A stretch of 64,000 nucleotides of DNA from Acarospora socialis (taxonomy: Eukaryota > Ascomycota > Lecanoromycetes > Acarosporales > Acarosporaceae). Shown piece by piece: positions 20,091-33,165 of this stretch. Under the pieces are notes generated by a model. It was not told the origin of the DNA. It searched no databases and saw only the letters and a list, made by a program, of their open reading frames with translations. The stretch covers positions 248,001 through 312,000 of the forward strand of contig JAMYGW020000010.1 of assembly GCA_025617375.2 (NCBI GenBank). The letters run 5' to 3'. Position 1 is the stretch's first letter; every line of letters begins with the position of its first letter. The position numbers were made by a program, and so were the translations under genes.

Positions 20091-23000
20091 TCATTTTTTC
20101 TCTTCAGATGTTAGTTCTCTAAAATTTATTTAAACAAGAGTATATAACAATCTTCATCATCAGCAATGATGCTTTCTAAAAATTTCAATTGTCTAAGAAT
20201 TGCAAAGAAAATTCAACTCAGTGATAGTCTCATCATGTTCTCTTGTGAATTCTGTACTGTTTGTGATCTTAATTATTTTGTTATGATTGATGAAAGATCA
20301 AAATGCAATAAGTGTACTTGCTGTAATCATTCATACATTACAGTTTCATGAAAGTCTCTCAACAAAACTCATCTTTTCTTTCTGAAAGAAAATAAGTGAT
20401 ATGAATGTGACTTTTGATACTTTTGCTGTCAAGATGATGCATTTTCAAAAGATTTTGAATCAAACAAATCATCATGTCACACAAAAGACTGACTGTCTTG
20501 CTGCTGAACTTGATAGTGATAATGATGAAACTGAGAATGAAGATTCTTAAACAATATTGTAACTTATTGACTCAATGTTGTCATTCTTCTGAATTAATAT
20601 CAACTTTTTTTCTTAAAATGTTGAAGTGTTTTCATACAGTTCTTGAGATTCTCTCTTGACTCTCAGATATTTTCTGAGATGTCATATTCTTTTTACTTGA
20701 TGAGATAATGAGCTTTCTCACTAATCATTCTTCTTCTCAGAATATTCTCAACTTTATATTCTTCATTGAGTTCAACAGATATTTCATTGATTTAAAGTAA
20801 TATGAACTGATCACAGTGCTGTAGCATGAATGCATGAAATATTGAGTGTATTCTCATTTTCTCAAGTAAGTCTAGTTTATAACTCAGTTCTTTGATGTTT
20901 CATATGATCTTAAATGATTCAATGCTCTTATTCTCTAGCTTTTTGCTTCTTTTCTTTATTCATATGTTGTTCATTCTTAGATATATCTTCTCTTCTTCTT
21001 TGAATGATTTTGCTTCTGTTGTTTGTTTTATCTGTTATTTAATTTATTCTGTTAGATCTTGATGCAGTTTTTTTATCTGTGCAATGTTTAAAATTACTTT
21101 TTGACTTTGTGATCTGTGTTCTTTGAAATCTCATCATATCTCTGAGTTATAATCATAGTTCACATAGAAAAATGTTTCTTCTGTGATCTTGTTTCTTGCA
21201 TTGTTGTATGCAAACTGTGTTGTTAACAACAGTCATACTCAGTCATCTTGACTCTTGTTGACATAATGTCTCAAGTATGTTTTTACTATCTGATTCATTC
21301 ATTTGCTTTGTTCATCTGTCTGTAAATAATATGCTATTAATATCTTATGTTTTATTCTGAGTTCTGCTGTAAGTGTTTCTCAGAACTTGCTTGTAAACAG
21401 TTTGTCTTTATTAATGATAAATTCTTTTGATAGTTTGTGACTGCTAATCAATTCTCTTAGTATTGTGTATGTCAATGTTGATGCTGTTGTGATTTCTTTG
21501 AATGAAATGAATATTGTATACTTAATCAATTTATTCACTATAATCAATATGCTGTCAAACTTTATTTCTCATGCTGAATCTTTGAACAGTAATAGCTTCA
21601 TAATGAAGTTCATGATAACTGACTTTCATGATGTGTTTAGTGCATTTAGTTGTGTTACTTCATTGTATCACTTGTCTCAATTGATTCTGTTTTTTCAGCA
21701 TAAATTGTACACAGCAATTATTCTGATAATTTAATTTCTAAAATTACTAACATTGTGTCTTCTTCACACTAGATCTTCAGTGCATTTAACTTTTAGATGT
21801 TTTTTAACTCAGTTGTAGTGACATATTCTTATGAGTTCTTTATCTGTCAAGAAAGCTTGCTCTATTTTATACATTGCTGCTAAGTTTTTCATAAGAACTT
21901 TGTTGTCATCTTCACTCAGAATTTCAGTGTGTATTGTTTGTATGTTTTCATGATTGAGTTGTCTGCTCAGAGCATCTACTTCATTATTCTCATTATTCTT
22001 TTTGTAATAAATCTGAAATTCATAATCTGTCAACTGCTCTGCTCAATGAATCTGTTGTTGATTGAGTTGTTTTGTTGTTGCAAAGTTCTTTAAATTCTTG
22101 TGATCTGTGTAGATCTGAACTGACTTGCTTGTTTTTGTGAGATAAGATCTTCAGTTTTGTAGTGCTTTCACTATCACAAGAAGTTTTTTATCATGAATCT
22201 CATATCTTTTCTTGAGTTCTGATAGTTTTCTAGATTGATATGTTATGAATTTTGACTGCTTTTTCTCAATCTGATATAAGCACACATCTATTGCAAAATT
22301 TGAAGCATCAGTTTTCAGTGTTTTCTCACATGCTGAATTGAGTATTCTCAGATGTGTCATTTCACTAAAACTTTTCTTTAATATGTGAAACACATTCTTC
22401 TGCTCTTTATCTCAATGTTATTTTTTGCTTTTGTGTGTTAAATGTGTTAGTGATTTCACAATTCTTGCATAGTTTAATACAAACTTTCAATAATAGTTTG
22501 TCAATTCTAGAAAGACCTGTACTTTCTTGATACTTTTTGATGTTAATCAGTTTCTGACTGCTTCTGTTTTCTTTAAATTCTTTTTGATTTGTTTAGATTG
22601 AATTACATAGTTTAAAAACTTAATTTTCTTGATTTTAAATCTGTTTTTTGACTTTTTCACATACAGAGCTCTCTCATTAAGTCTTGTCAGTATCTTGCAC
22701 ACATATTCACAATGCTCTTCAAGATCTTCTGAATATATCAGAATGTCATTAAGATATGTGATCATAAAATCATCAAGATATTCTCTCAACATGTCATTGA
22801 TCAATCTCTGAAAGATGACTGAAGCATTTTTTAGTTTAAATGACATAATAATATACTTATAATGTTCATATCTTGTTCAAAATGTCATTTTTCACTCTTC
22901 ATCTTCTTTCATTCTGACTCAGTAGTAAACATTTTTAAGATTTAAGTCTGTAAATTACTTAGTCTTTTTTAATCAATTTTGCAGCTCTTTTATCAGTGAT

Positions 23001-25543
23001 AGAGAATAACTGTCTTAATGAATTATCTCATTAAGCTGTCTGTAATTGACATATAATCATTTCTTATCATTCTTCTTTAATACAAACAGAATTAGATATT
23101 CTGCTGATGACTTTGATGATTTTATAAAATTTTTTTTCAGATTTTCATCAAGATAAGTTCTAACTTTCTTGAGCTGATTTTTGCTCATTGAGTATAATGA
23201 TATTCACTTAGGTTGCTTTTCATTCAATAGTGATATCTTGTGATCTCATGACTTATATTTGAATAAGTTCATCTCTGATTACTTGAGAATCTCATATGTG
23301 TTTTTGACTGCACATATTTCTTTTATAATTCAATTGATTTGTAAATTCTTTTCACATAATCAAGACATCTCTAGCATTGCATCATATTCAATTAAGTTCA
23401 TAATGTTGAACATTATCTTCTGCAGATTTTCAAGAATTGAGACTTTCACACAGATTTTCTCATTAATTCTTTCAATGACTCTGTTTATCATTTGTATATT
23501 AAATGAACAGTGTGCTTGCTGTGTCACTAATTCTAACATGTTGACTATTTATCAACTCATAATGTTACTATTTACTTCAGAATTCATTAATGTGTTGATC
23601 TGATGTTTATTGATCATAATTTTGATTCATATTTGATGATCATTGTTTTTTCTTTGAGATGTCACTAACTTTTTATTCTCTAGTCTTGTCAAGAAAGCTT
23701 TTTATTTTTTGACTCACTTAATCACTTAACTCATTTTCAAAGTTCTTAAAATCATCTGAGTTCTCTTCTGACCATAAGATTCACATATTTTAAACTATAC
23801 TGCTCAATATATCTTTCTGAATGTAGTCAGAACTTATATTAATTGTACTTTATTTGCAATTAACTCTTCATGACTCTTACTCTTTGCAGAAATTTGAGTG
23901 ATATATATTCTTCATTGAAGATTCATCTATCTCTGTTCTGCATAATATATTCTTTAAGCAGATATATTTCAATCTTGTGACTCTTTGTTCTTCAAATAAG
24001 AGATTTAGACAATGTTGCATCATTGCTGCTGAGATATTCATCTTTAACAGCTATCATCAACTTCTCTAGCTGATTGTATGTCTTTTGTGTCTCTGCATTT
24101 TTGCATTGTATCTTTTTTTCTTGAGCACTTAAATTTCTTTCAATCTTTGTTCAATACTCTCTTGAAAGTTCTGTCTCAGCATTGTCTGAACTTTCTTTTG
24201 TGAGTGTGTCACTATTAGAAAATATTCATAATTTGTCAATCTGAAATTCATGATTATCAGTCTCTTCAATGTCATCTTTAAGATCATCTCTTTCTTTCTC
24301 AGCATCAAGAATTTCTTTTTTGATAAGAGTAGCTAATTCTTTTTTGTGAGTTAATTAACTCATTGCATTGTATCTGTTTCTTGCATGTTTGCATAGTTTC
24401 TGAAAATATCATCTGACTCTGTCTTTTGCATTCATATGTGTTCAGTACATATTGTCATAACAAACTGTTCAACTCAGAGTGTCATGCACTATACTTGATT
24501 TCTTTATCTTTATTTTGATCATTATTGCTGCAATATTTTTTCTTTTTATTTAAGATCTGTTGCATTCTCAAGCAAGATGTTCAGATTTTTCACAATTGTA
24601 ATATATTCACATTTCATTTTGCAGTGTTATTTGAGACTTAGTGAATTACTCTGTCTGATGTTCAGACTTTACTTATTTAGTTTTTTATGACTTTTGATGA
24701 CACTTCTTAATTATATTGAGATTTATAGAATTCATTTTTCTATGTCTTATTGATGAAATGTATCACTTCACTCACAGTTAAGAGCTTTCTTCTTGATCTT
24801 TTATCATAGATGACATTCAATATTTTTTTTGTTTCATTTGTCATTTTCATTGACAACTGTCAATGTTAATACTTAGATTAATCATTTTCTGAAGATTGTC
24901 TGATCATTTTACTCAGACTATCTTGTCTTTGATGAACTTTCTCAATTTATAATAGTACTGATAAATAAGTGCTTCATTATTTCATCTGATAAGTGCTGCT
25001 AATCATTGAAACTCTATGATGTATATTGCTGCTGATTCACTTTGTTATAAGATATAAACTTGTTTCTTTGCTGCTTTCTCTTTATCAATCATTTTGAAGA
25101 CTTTCTTGAGTTTTTTCTTGAACTTGTCAAAGTCATTGAACATGAACTTCACATTAACATTATGTTCATTGTAATTCATCTCTAGAAATTTATGTAATCT
25201 GAGATTAACTCAGTCAAAGACTGCATTCACTAAATAGATTGTCACAAACAATATCTTCTCTTGATCAATCTAAAACTTTAATTGATTGAATTCAATATAC
25301 AGATCAAGTTTAGTCACAAAGACTTGCAGCTTTTCTCATTCTTCATTAAAGATGTTGAATATCTGAATCTTTGATGCATTCACAGATAGTTGTATTATTT
25401 AAACTAACATCACTAATTGTACTGTCATTCTATCTGAAGTAAGTGATAGAGATGAGTTTGCTTGAACTTGTTTCAAAAATAAGATTGAGATGTTCTTTTG
25501 TGTGTCAGACATTGTACTCATTATATTGTAAGAATATTCAAAG
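20091..25543 (-). mobile_element. Ty3/gypsy chromovirus A2, internal region (fossil)
   Basis: About 5.45 kb between A2 LTRs, the same internal length as A1. On the minus strand: a gag region (about 25.5-24 kb), protease region (about 23.6-23.3 kb), RT (22846-22547, SFKLKNASVIFQRLINDML and YLNDILIYSEDLEEHC), RNase H (22393-22151 and TDYEFQIYYKKNNEN at 22033), and integrase (about 21.9-20.9 kb). An opposite-strand ORF lies near the 3' LTR. More heavily mutated than A1-a and older, because LINE copy 2 sits in its LTR. Broken many times. Confidence 0.88.
20166..20550 (+). pseudogene. Antisense ORF of chromovirus A2, Zn2Cys6-like (fossil)
   Basis: Same position and direction relative to the element as in A1-a. 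It starts with a double ATG and its first cysteine lies at the same distance from the start (26 codons). The cluster region (20244-20336) follows the C-x2-C-x6-C-x9-C-x2-C-x6-C arrangement, with a loop length usual for Gal4-type clusters, and includes ERSKCNKC. The tail again ends in an acidic DNDETE-type segment near 20518-20545. Because the loop length differs between A1 and A2 while the cysteine spacing does not, selection on a zinc cluster before decay is plausible. Broken. Confidence 0.6.
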
Positions 25544-25894
25544 TGTAATGTTCTAATCTAAGATTTCTTAAGTATGTAGAACTAAGAATTTGTACTTATT
25601 GATATAACAGCTAGTCTGAAACAGTTCTGATCTTTAACTTTTAAATAGTTATTTAAGTTGAACATGATTGTTTTTATAAGAAAAACAATTCTACTATATA
25701 GTGAGTTCACTCACTGATTTTACTGTTGAGCTCATTAAGACAGCTCACTCATGCAATCTGTCAAGCTTGCTTGTCAAGTTCATCATCAAGCATGTTGAGA
25801 TGTCATGTAACTGCTGTCTAGATATTTTCTGAATATATATCTTTCACATACATGCATTAGTTCATTCTAAGCTCATTCTGACTTGACTGTAACA
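25544..25894 (-). repeat. A2 5' LTR
   Basis: 351 bp from TGTAATGTTCTAATC to GACTGTAACA. It shares the TATATAG core and ends with A1 LTRs but has a different, longer middle. No matching 5-bp duplication is seen with the 6060 end. Confidence 0.82.
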
Positions 25895-25961
25895 ACTGCT
25901 ATGAGCATTATGTGAAGTTATTATTTATTTATTTATTCTTTCTTTTATAGTCTATATCTTA
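25895..25961 (-). repeat. Short AATA-tailed element, 3' end only
   Basis: On the minus strand: ATAGACTATAAAAGAAAG followed by three to four AATA units. It matches the ends at 51740-51784 and 56650-56680. Only the last 40 bases are recognisable. Confidence 0.6.
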
Positions 25962-26230
25962 CAGGAAGAATATGGCAGCTTAAACACATGTTGACATTGA
26001 GTTGAGATAGAAAATCATGTTGACATAGTTTTTCTCAAAGAAACCAGTGTTCAATACTGTTTTCACATGCAATCTCAATTTTGTTAAATATTGAATTTAT
26101 CACAATGTGCAGTTAAAAGTAAGTGCATTGCTAACACTGTGTTCAATGAAACATATGTTGATGTTTTACTGTCTGTTGAAGTCAATATTGATGTTGCACT
26201 TGTGCAGAACATGATATTTGCAATTTATTT
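25962..26230. mobile_element. Possible diverged relative of the MITE at 52213
   Basis: GAAGAATATGGCAGCTTAA and CATGTTGACAT resemble the right terminal repeat of that MITE (CTATATGGCAGCTCAA, CATGTTGATAT). No matching far end or TA duplication could be fixed. Confidence 0.3.
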
Positions 26231-27178
26231 AATCAATAAGCACATATACTCTTAAGCTGAGCATTGCAAGCTTAAGAATCATTCTATTGAGTAATAGATA
26301 AAAATGTTCTATAGATAGCAAGAGTACAAATAAGTGTCATTGACTCTGAGTATCTTTGTATAAGCAAAAGTTAATTGTCACTATGAACATTGTTAAGTCA
26401 ATCATTCACTATGCAAAAGTAATGACATCATCTAGTCAAGAGCATAGAGAAAGCAACAAAAAGTATACTTGAAGCTAAACTGAAGCTTGATGCATTCAGA
26501 AGAAAGAAAAAGTTGAGTGATGACATTATTTTTTGTTTACATGTGTTATCTGTTTAACAAAAATATACAATGAATCATGATCAGAAAGAATGAACTTAAT
26601 GTTTTTGCATTTGCACTTTTGAGATTTTGATCACACTTAACAATGAATGTCATTCTGATTCAGAATCTTGTATTGCTTTGACATTGACATAGTATTAAAT
26701 CATGTCAATAAACTTGTGTTAAATCATGAATCATCTTGTAAAATCTCAGAATCTTTCTTTCAGACAATATTCTGATGAACTTGTGCAGTTAAATTTGTGT
26801 ATATATCTGAGAGTTTTTAGTAAACTTCTCTTCATAGAGATACATCAACTTACTTGTAACATAAAAGACAATACTTTTCTTGCTGCTCTCAATATCAATA
26901 TGCTCAGCAACAAAGTTTCACACAAAGTAAAAGTTTGTCAACAAAAACTTTGACACAAAGTAATGAACAAGAATCTTTAATTCAAATAATAGCTGAAGTA
27001 TATATATAGAATTGTCATGCTTCATCAGATTCTGCACATAAGTCTAGAAGATTTTAATCAGTATATTAGATTGAATAAAAACAGAATTAAATTATCTTTA
27101 TATTTTGTATGACTTTAGATTTTCAGTTTTGTGTATTCTGATCAATTTGTTTTTGAAACTCTTAATATTCAAAAGATG
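26231..27178. other. Unassigned AT-rich stretch
   Basis: No gene recognised. A plus-strand open frame at 26726-26953 (75 codons) has no motif I know. The minus strand also reads with few stops at 26700-27170, but no family could be named. Confidence 0.4.
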
Positions 27179-27183
27179 TAGTA
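27179..27183. repeat. Target site duplication TAGTA of chromovirus A1-b, left
   Basis: TAGTA before the LTR, repeated at 33161-33165. Confidence 0.85.
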
Positions 27184-27499
27184 TGTTACAATCATATCTC
27201 AATGAGAAATAATGAAACAAAGAGTACACCTGTGTGAGCATAATCTCAAGCATAAAATGACAAAACACCAAACATTCTCTTGTGAACATGTGTCAGAGAC
27301 ACATCAGAGCACTGAGACATCAAGTATGTCAGTGTGCTCATTTCTATATAGTAGAATTGATTTTCTTATAAAATCAATCATGTTCAACTCATCTAGTTAC
27401 ACAATACAAAGCTACTGTTTATCTAGAATCTTTGAATCTTTATATCAAAGAGCACAAACTCTAGTTCTATAACTGAGAAATCTCAGTTGAAATGTAATA
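27184..27499 (+). repeat. A1-b 5' LTR
   Basis: 316 bp, TGTTACAATC to AATGTAATA, with TATATAG at mid-length. About as mutated as its partner. Confidence 0.9.
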
Positions 27500-30400
27500 C
27501 TTTGAACACTCTTACAATATAAAGAATGTTATTCAAAGAATTAACCTCAGACAGTGTGTTGCAAAGCACTGAATCAATAAAGATAATCAACATCAACTAC
27601 AAAGTATCTAAAGTCAAGACTTCAAAGAACTTTATGAAAGATCAATAAAATCTGAGACAATTTCTTGCTCAAATTAATCTGTATGTTGACTTCAATCAGA
27701 AGAAGTTTGAAAGCAATGTTGACAGAGTCTTATTCATAACATTCTACATGAAGAACACAGCATTTAATTGAGTTAAATCACAGCTTAACAAGTTCATGAT
27801 CAAGAGCATTCTCAATTAAAAACAAAATACATCTTGCATAGAAAACTGAATGCAGTTCAAAGAGAAGCTAAGAAGAATCTTTGAAGTAGTTGATGAGAAA
27901 CATGCAGTGAAATGAAGAATTCACACATTACAGCAAGAAAAATCTGCAGTTAAGTATGCAGCAGAGTTTCAATAAATTGCAGCACTTATGCAATGAAACC
28001 TGAATCAGTTAACATCAACTTACTATTGAAACTTGAAAGAATTCATCAAAGACAAAATTGCACAAAGCAACAGATCAGACAATCTGCAAGAACTTATTAA
28101 CAAGACAATCACAATAATTAATCATCAATGAAAGCAACAGATGAAAAGAAAAAACTACTGATATCAGAAATGAACAAAATAAGTTAATAGAGAAAATCAG
28201 AGATGACACTACTCAAACTTCATGAATCTCAATACAATGAAGTAAGATCAACCTTCAGCACAGAGATCAAAGAAAGCATCATGAAAAAAAAAACAGTTCT
28301 TAAGAGAGAAGTCTTCAAGTTATTAAGAAATGCAAAAGTGCTATAACTGTAATATTACTGAACATCTTGCACAGAACTGCAAGAGATTCAAGAAAGAAAG
28401 AAAGAAAGCTGCAATCATAACTAAAAAAGTAGTGCACAACAATCTGAGTTGAACAGCTTGCTACAACAACATGTGTTGAACTCACATGAGCAGCAAGAAG
28501 AAAGTCAAATATTATTCAAAAAAGTCACATCAGAAACAAGAAACTTATGATATTACAGAATGATTTAGATCAGATGACACTGTAAAGAAAAAACTATGTG
28601 TTCTTGAGACTGAGATTGAAGAGATCAATACTCATGATACTCAGATAGAAAAAAACTACAGTGATAGCATCTGAACTGTCTTGAATTCAGATGCAGATCA
28701 AGAAGAAGTTAATTAATGAGAAGTTAATATGAGACTGAAGACAGCATGTCAGCACTCTGAGAATCAATGTCAAACATTGAAAGAAGAAAAGCTTCAATTC
28801 AAGAAGCAAGAACTTGAGCAAAAAATGCAAGCTGAAAAACAGAAAGCACAACACAGAGACAAATGTCTCAACAGTGATGATGCTGTATTGTCAAAATCTC
28901 TTGTATAAAAAACAAAGAGTCACAAGATTGAAATACACTTATCTGAAGAATATATCATGCAGAATGAAGACAGATGAATTTTTAGTGAAGAATACATATC
29001 ACTTAAATTTCTGCAAAGAGTAAAAGTCTTTGAGAGTCAGTTGCAGATGAAATATAATCAGTATGAACTTCAACTACATTCAGAAAAACACATTGAGCAG
29101 TATAATCTAAAGTATGTAAATCTTATGATCAGAAAGAAATCAAGATGATTTTAAGAGCTTTAAAGATGAGCTGAACAAACAGAGAAGACAAAAAACAAAA
29201 AGCTTTCTTGATGAGATTAGAGAACAAGAAGCTAGTGATATCTCAAGAATTAGACAATGATCATTGAATATGAATGAAGATTACAATTAATGAATACTGA
29301 ATTGACATATTGATAAATTCTGAAGCAAACAGTAACATTATAAGCTGATGAATAGTCAACATGTTAAAATTAGTGACACAGTGAGCACACTGTTCATTCA
29401 ACATACATATGATGAATGAAGTCATCAAAAGAATTGATAAGAAAATCTGTGTGAAGATCTCAATTCTTGAAAATTCACAAGAAATAATGTTCAACATTAT
29501 GAGATCAATCAGATATAACACAGTACTAGAAATGCTCTGATTGTGCAGAAAGAATCTGAGAATTGACTGAATTATAAAAAAGATATGTGCAGTCAAGAAC
29601 ACATACAAGATTTCTGAACAATCAGAAATGAGTTTATCAGAGTATAAGTCATGAGATCATGAGATACTGCTATTGAATGAAAAGCAATCTAAGTGAATGT
29701 CATTATACTCAATGAGTGAGAACCAGCTCAAGAAAGTTAAAACTTATCTTGATGAGAATCTGAAAAGAGAATTCATAAAATCATCAAAATCATCAGCAGA
29801 ATATTCAATTCTGTTTGTATCAAAGAAGAATGACAAAAAATGACTGTGTGTTGACTACAGACAACTCAACAAAATAACTTATCAAGATAATTATTTCTTA
29901 TCATTGATAGAAGAATTGCAGAATTAATTGAGCAAGATTAAGTAATTCATGAGCTTGAATCTTAAGAATATCTAATATCAAGTCAGAATGAAAGAAGAAA
30001 AAAAGTGAAAGACAGCATTCTAAACACAATATGAACACTATGAGTACACTGTTATGTCATTTGAGTTAAAAAATGCATCTGCTATCTTTCAGAGATTGAT
30101 TAATGATATATTAAGAGAATATTTCAATGATTTTGTGATCATGTATCTTGACAATATTCTGATATACTCAGAAGATCTTGAAGAATACTGTGAACATGTG
30201 CACAAGATATTAGCAAGACTCAAAGAGAAAGCTTTGTACATGAAAAAGTCAAAAAGCAGAATTAAAATCAAGAAAGTTGAGTTTCTAGACTATATGATTC
30301 AATCTAAACAAATCAAAAAGAATTCAAAGAAAACAGAAGCAGTCAGAAACTAATTAACATCAAAATGAATTAAGAAAGTACAGATCTTTCTAGAATTGAC

Positions 30401-32324
30401 AAATTATTATTGAAAGTTTGTATCAGACTATGCAAGAATTGTGAAATCACTGACACATTTGACACACAAAAGTGAAAAATAGCATTGAAATAAAGAGCAG
30501 AAGAATGCATTTCACATATTAAAGAAAAGTTTTAGTGAAATAACACATCTGAGAATACTCAATTCAGTATGTGAGAAAACACTAAAAACTGATGCTTCAG
30601 ATTTCACAGCAGATACATATTTATATTAGATCAAGAAAAAGCAGCAGAGACTTATAGTATATTGATTTAGAAAGTTGTCAGAACTCAAGAAAAGATATGA
30701 GATTTATGACAAAGAACTTCTTACAATAGTGAAGACATTGCAAAACTAAAAATCTTATCTTACAAAAACAAACAAATCAATACAGATCTACACAGATCAC
30801 AAGAATCTGAGAAACTTCACAATGACAAAACAACTCAATCAACAATAAGTTCATTGAACAAAGTAGTTGACAGACTATGAATTTCAGATACATTACAGAA
30901 AAAGTAATGAAAATAATGAAGTAAATGTCTTGAGCAGATGATCTGATCATGAAAATATACAAATGATATACATTAAAATTCTAAGCAAAGACAACAACAA
31001 AGTTCTCATGAAGAACTTAGCAGCAATATATAAGATGAAGCAAGCTTTCTTAACAGACAAAAAACTCATAGAAATATATCATTACAGCAGAACTGAAGAA
31101 CATCTAAAAGTTAAATGCATTAAAGATCTAGTGTGAAGAAGATGCAACATTAGCAATTTTAGAAATTGAATCATCAAAATGATTGTTGTGTGTGACTCAT
31201 GTTAAAGAAATAAGATCAATTAAAACAAACAATATGACAAAGTAACACAACTGAATGCATCAGGTGCACTGTGAAAGTCAATTATCATGAACTTCATCAT
31301 GAAGTTATCACTGTTTAAGAACTCAGCATGAGAAATAAGATTTAATAGTATATTGACTATAGTGAATAGATTGATCAAGTACACAATGTTCATTTCATTT
31401 AAAGAAATCACAACAGCATCAGTATTGACATATATCATACTGCAAGAATTAATTAGTAATTACAGACTATCAAAAGAATTTATCATCAACAGAGACAAGC
31501 TGTTCACAAGTAAGTTTTGAGAAATGCTTACAGCAGAGCTCAGAATAAAACACAAGATGTTAACAGCATATTATTCACAGACAGATAAGCAGAGTGAATG
31601 AATGAATCAAATGATAAAAATATACTTAAAACACTATGTCAACAAGAATCAGAACAACTGAGTATGACTGTTGTTAACAGCACAGTTTGTGTACAACAAC
31701 ACAAGAAATGAAATCATGAAAGAAACATCTTTCTATGTGAACTATAACTATAACTCAGAAATATGACAAGATTCTAAAGAACACAGATCATGAAGTTAAA
31801 AAGTGATTTTGAACATCACACAGATAAAAAAACTGCATCAAGATCTAACAAAATGAATCAAACAACAGACAGAACAAACAACAGAAGCAAAATCATTTAA
31901 AAAAAAAAAAAGAGTATATATGAGAACAGACAACATACAAATCAAAGAAAGAAGCAAGAAGCTGAAAAACAAGAGCATTGAATCATTCAAGATCATACAA
32001 AACATCAAGAAATTAAGCTATGAGTTAGACTTACTCAGAAAAATGAGAATACACTCAGTATTTTATGCATTCATGTTACAGCATTGCAATCAGTTCATAC
32101 CACTTCAAATCACTGAAACATCTGTCAAACTCAAAGAAGAATATAAAGTTGAGAACATTCTAAAGAGAAGAATGATTAGTGAGAAAGTTCACTATCTCAT
32201 AAAATAAAAAGATTACAATATCTCAGAAAACATCTGAAAACTCAAAGAGAATTTTAAGAACTGTGTAAGAACACTTTAACATTTTGAGAAAAAAGATTGA
32301 GATTAGCTCAGAAAGATGAAGATA

Positions 32325-32763
32325 TTGCAGCAATAAGTGATGATAATGATTGAGAATTTTCATTCTCTGTTTCATCATTATCATCTGCAAGCTCTTCAGC
32401 AAGACACTTTGCTTTGTTATTGATTTAAGCTTCAGACTGTTTTAAGGTTTTCTGTAATTTAGTAATTTTTGTTAAAAGTATAAAGAGTTGCTCATTAAGA
32501 GTCTGAGAGAGCTCATTTTTGATTTTCAAATGAACAGACTTTAAGAAATCAAGAGAGAGATCAATGCAGAAACAATCTCAACACATATACTCAGTACATT
32601 TAATGAATCAAAACAGATTAAACAGTACTAAGAGATCAGAAGACATCACAATACAAGAAAGACTGATGTTTAAACAATGATTATATGAAACAAGTGCAGA
32701 ATTTTCTTTGTAAAATATAGTATCAGTGAGACAAAGACAATTTTTAAATTTCAGATGCATCAT
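32325..32763 (-). pseudogene. Antisense ORF of chromovirus A1-b (fossil)
   Basis: Aligned in place and direction with the A1-a antisense ORF, with the same acidic end (reverse strand of 32340-32400) and the same start region near 32760. It is too decayed to judge the cysteine cluster alone. It is called from its three better relatives. Confidence 0.5.
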
Positions 32764-32844
32764 CAGAAGATGATGAGCAGACACTGATATATACTCTTGC
32801 TTAAATAGACTCTAGAGAACTAGTGTCTAGAAGAAGAAGAATGA

Positions 32845-33160
32845 TGTTATAATCATATCTCAATGAGAAATAATGAAACAAAAAGTACATCTGTGTGAGC
32901 ATAATCTCAAGCATGAAACAATAAAACATCAGACATTTTCTCATGAACATGTGTCAGAAGCACATCAAAGCACTGAGACACTGAGCATGTCAGTGTGTCT
33001 GTTTCTATATAGTAGAATTGATTTTCTTATGAAATTGATTGTGTTCAACTCATCTAGTTATGCAATACAAAGCTACTGTTTATCTAGAATCTTTGAATCT
33101 TTATATCAAAAAGCACAAACTCTAGTTCTATAATCAAGAAATCTCAGTTGAAACATAATA
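32845..33160 (+). repeat. A1-b 3' LTR
   Basis: 316 bp, TGTTATAATC to AACATAATA, followed by TAGTA. Confidence 0.9.
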
Positions 33161-33165
33161 TAGTA
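33161..33165. repeat. Target site duplication TAGTA of chromovirus A1-b, right
   Basis: Matches 27179-27183. Confidence 0.85.

Larger units (their letters stand above)
27184..33160 (+). mobile_element. Ty3/gypsy chromovirus A1-b, full length (fossil)
   Basis: 5.98 kb, plus strand, LTRs at 27184-27499 and 32845-33160 (316 bp each) and a TAGTA duplication. Parts in order: gag from about 27.53 kb with a CCHC knuckle near 28.34-28.38 kb; protease region about 29.3-29.6 kb; RT (30054-30353, SFELKNASAIFQRLIND, IFQRLINDILREY); RNase H to about 30.95 kb; integrase to about 32.1 kb ending with a chromodomain-like segment (EEYKVENILKRRMISEKVHYLIK at about 32128-32205); antisense ORF; polypurine tract. 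Nearly all CC, GG and CG are gone and breaks are numerous. Confidence 0.93.

Noticed and set aside
3494-25894. A single tandem array of chromoviruses formed by LTR-LTR recombination
   Set aside because: LTR subtypes differ, target duplications fit separate insertions, and the A2 outer ends (6055-6059 and 25895-25899) do not match, so the relation of the 3494-6059 fragment to A2 stays open.
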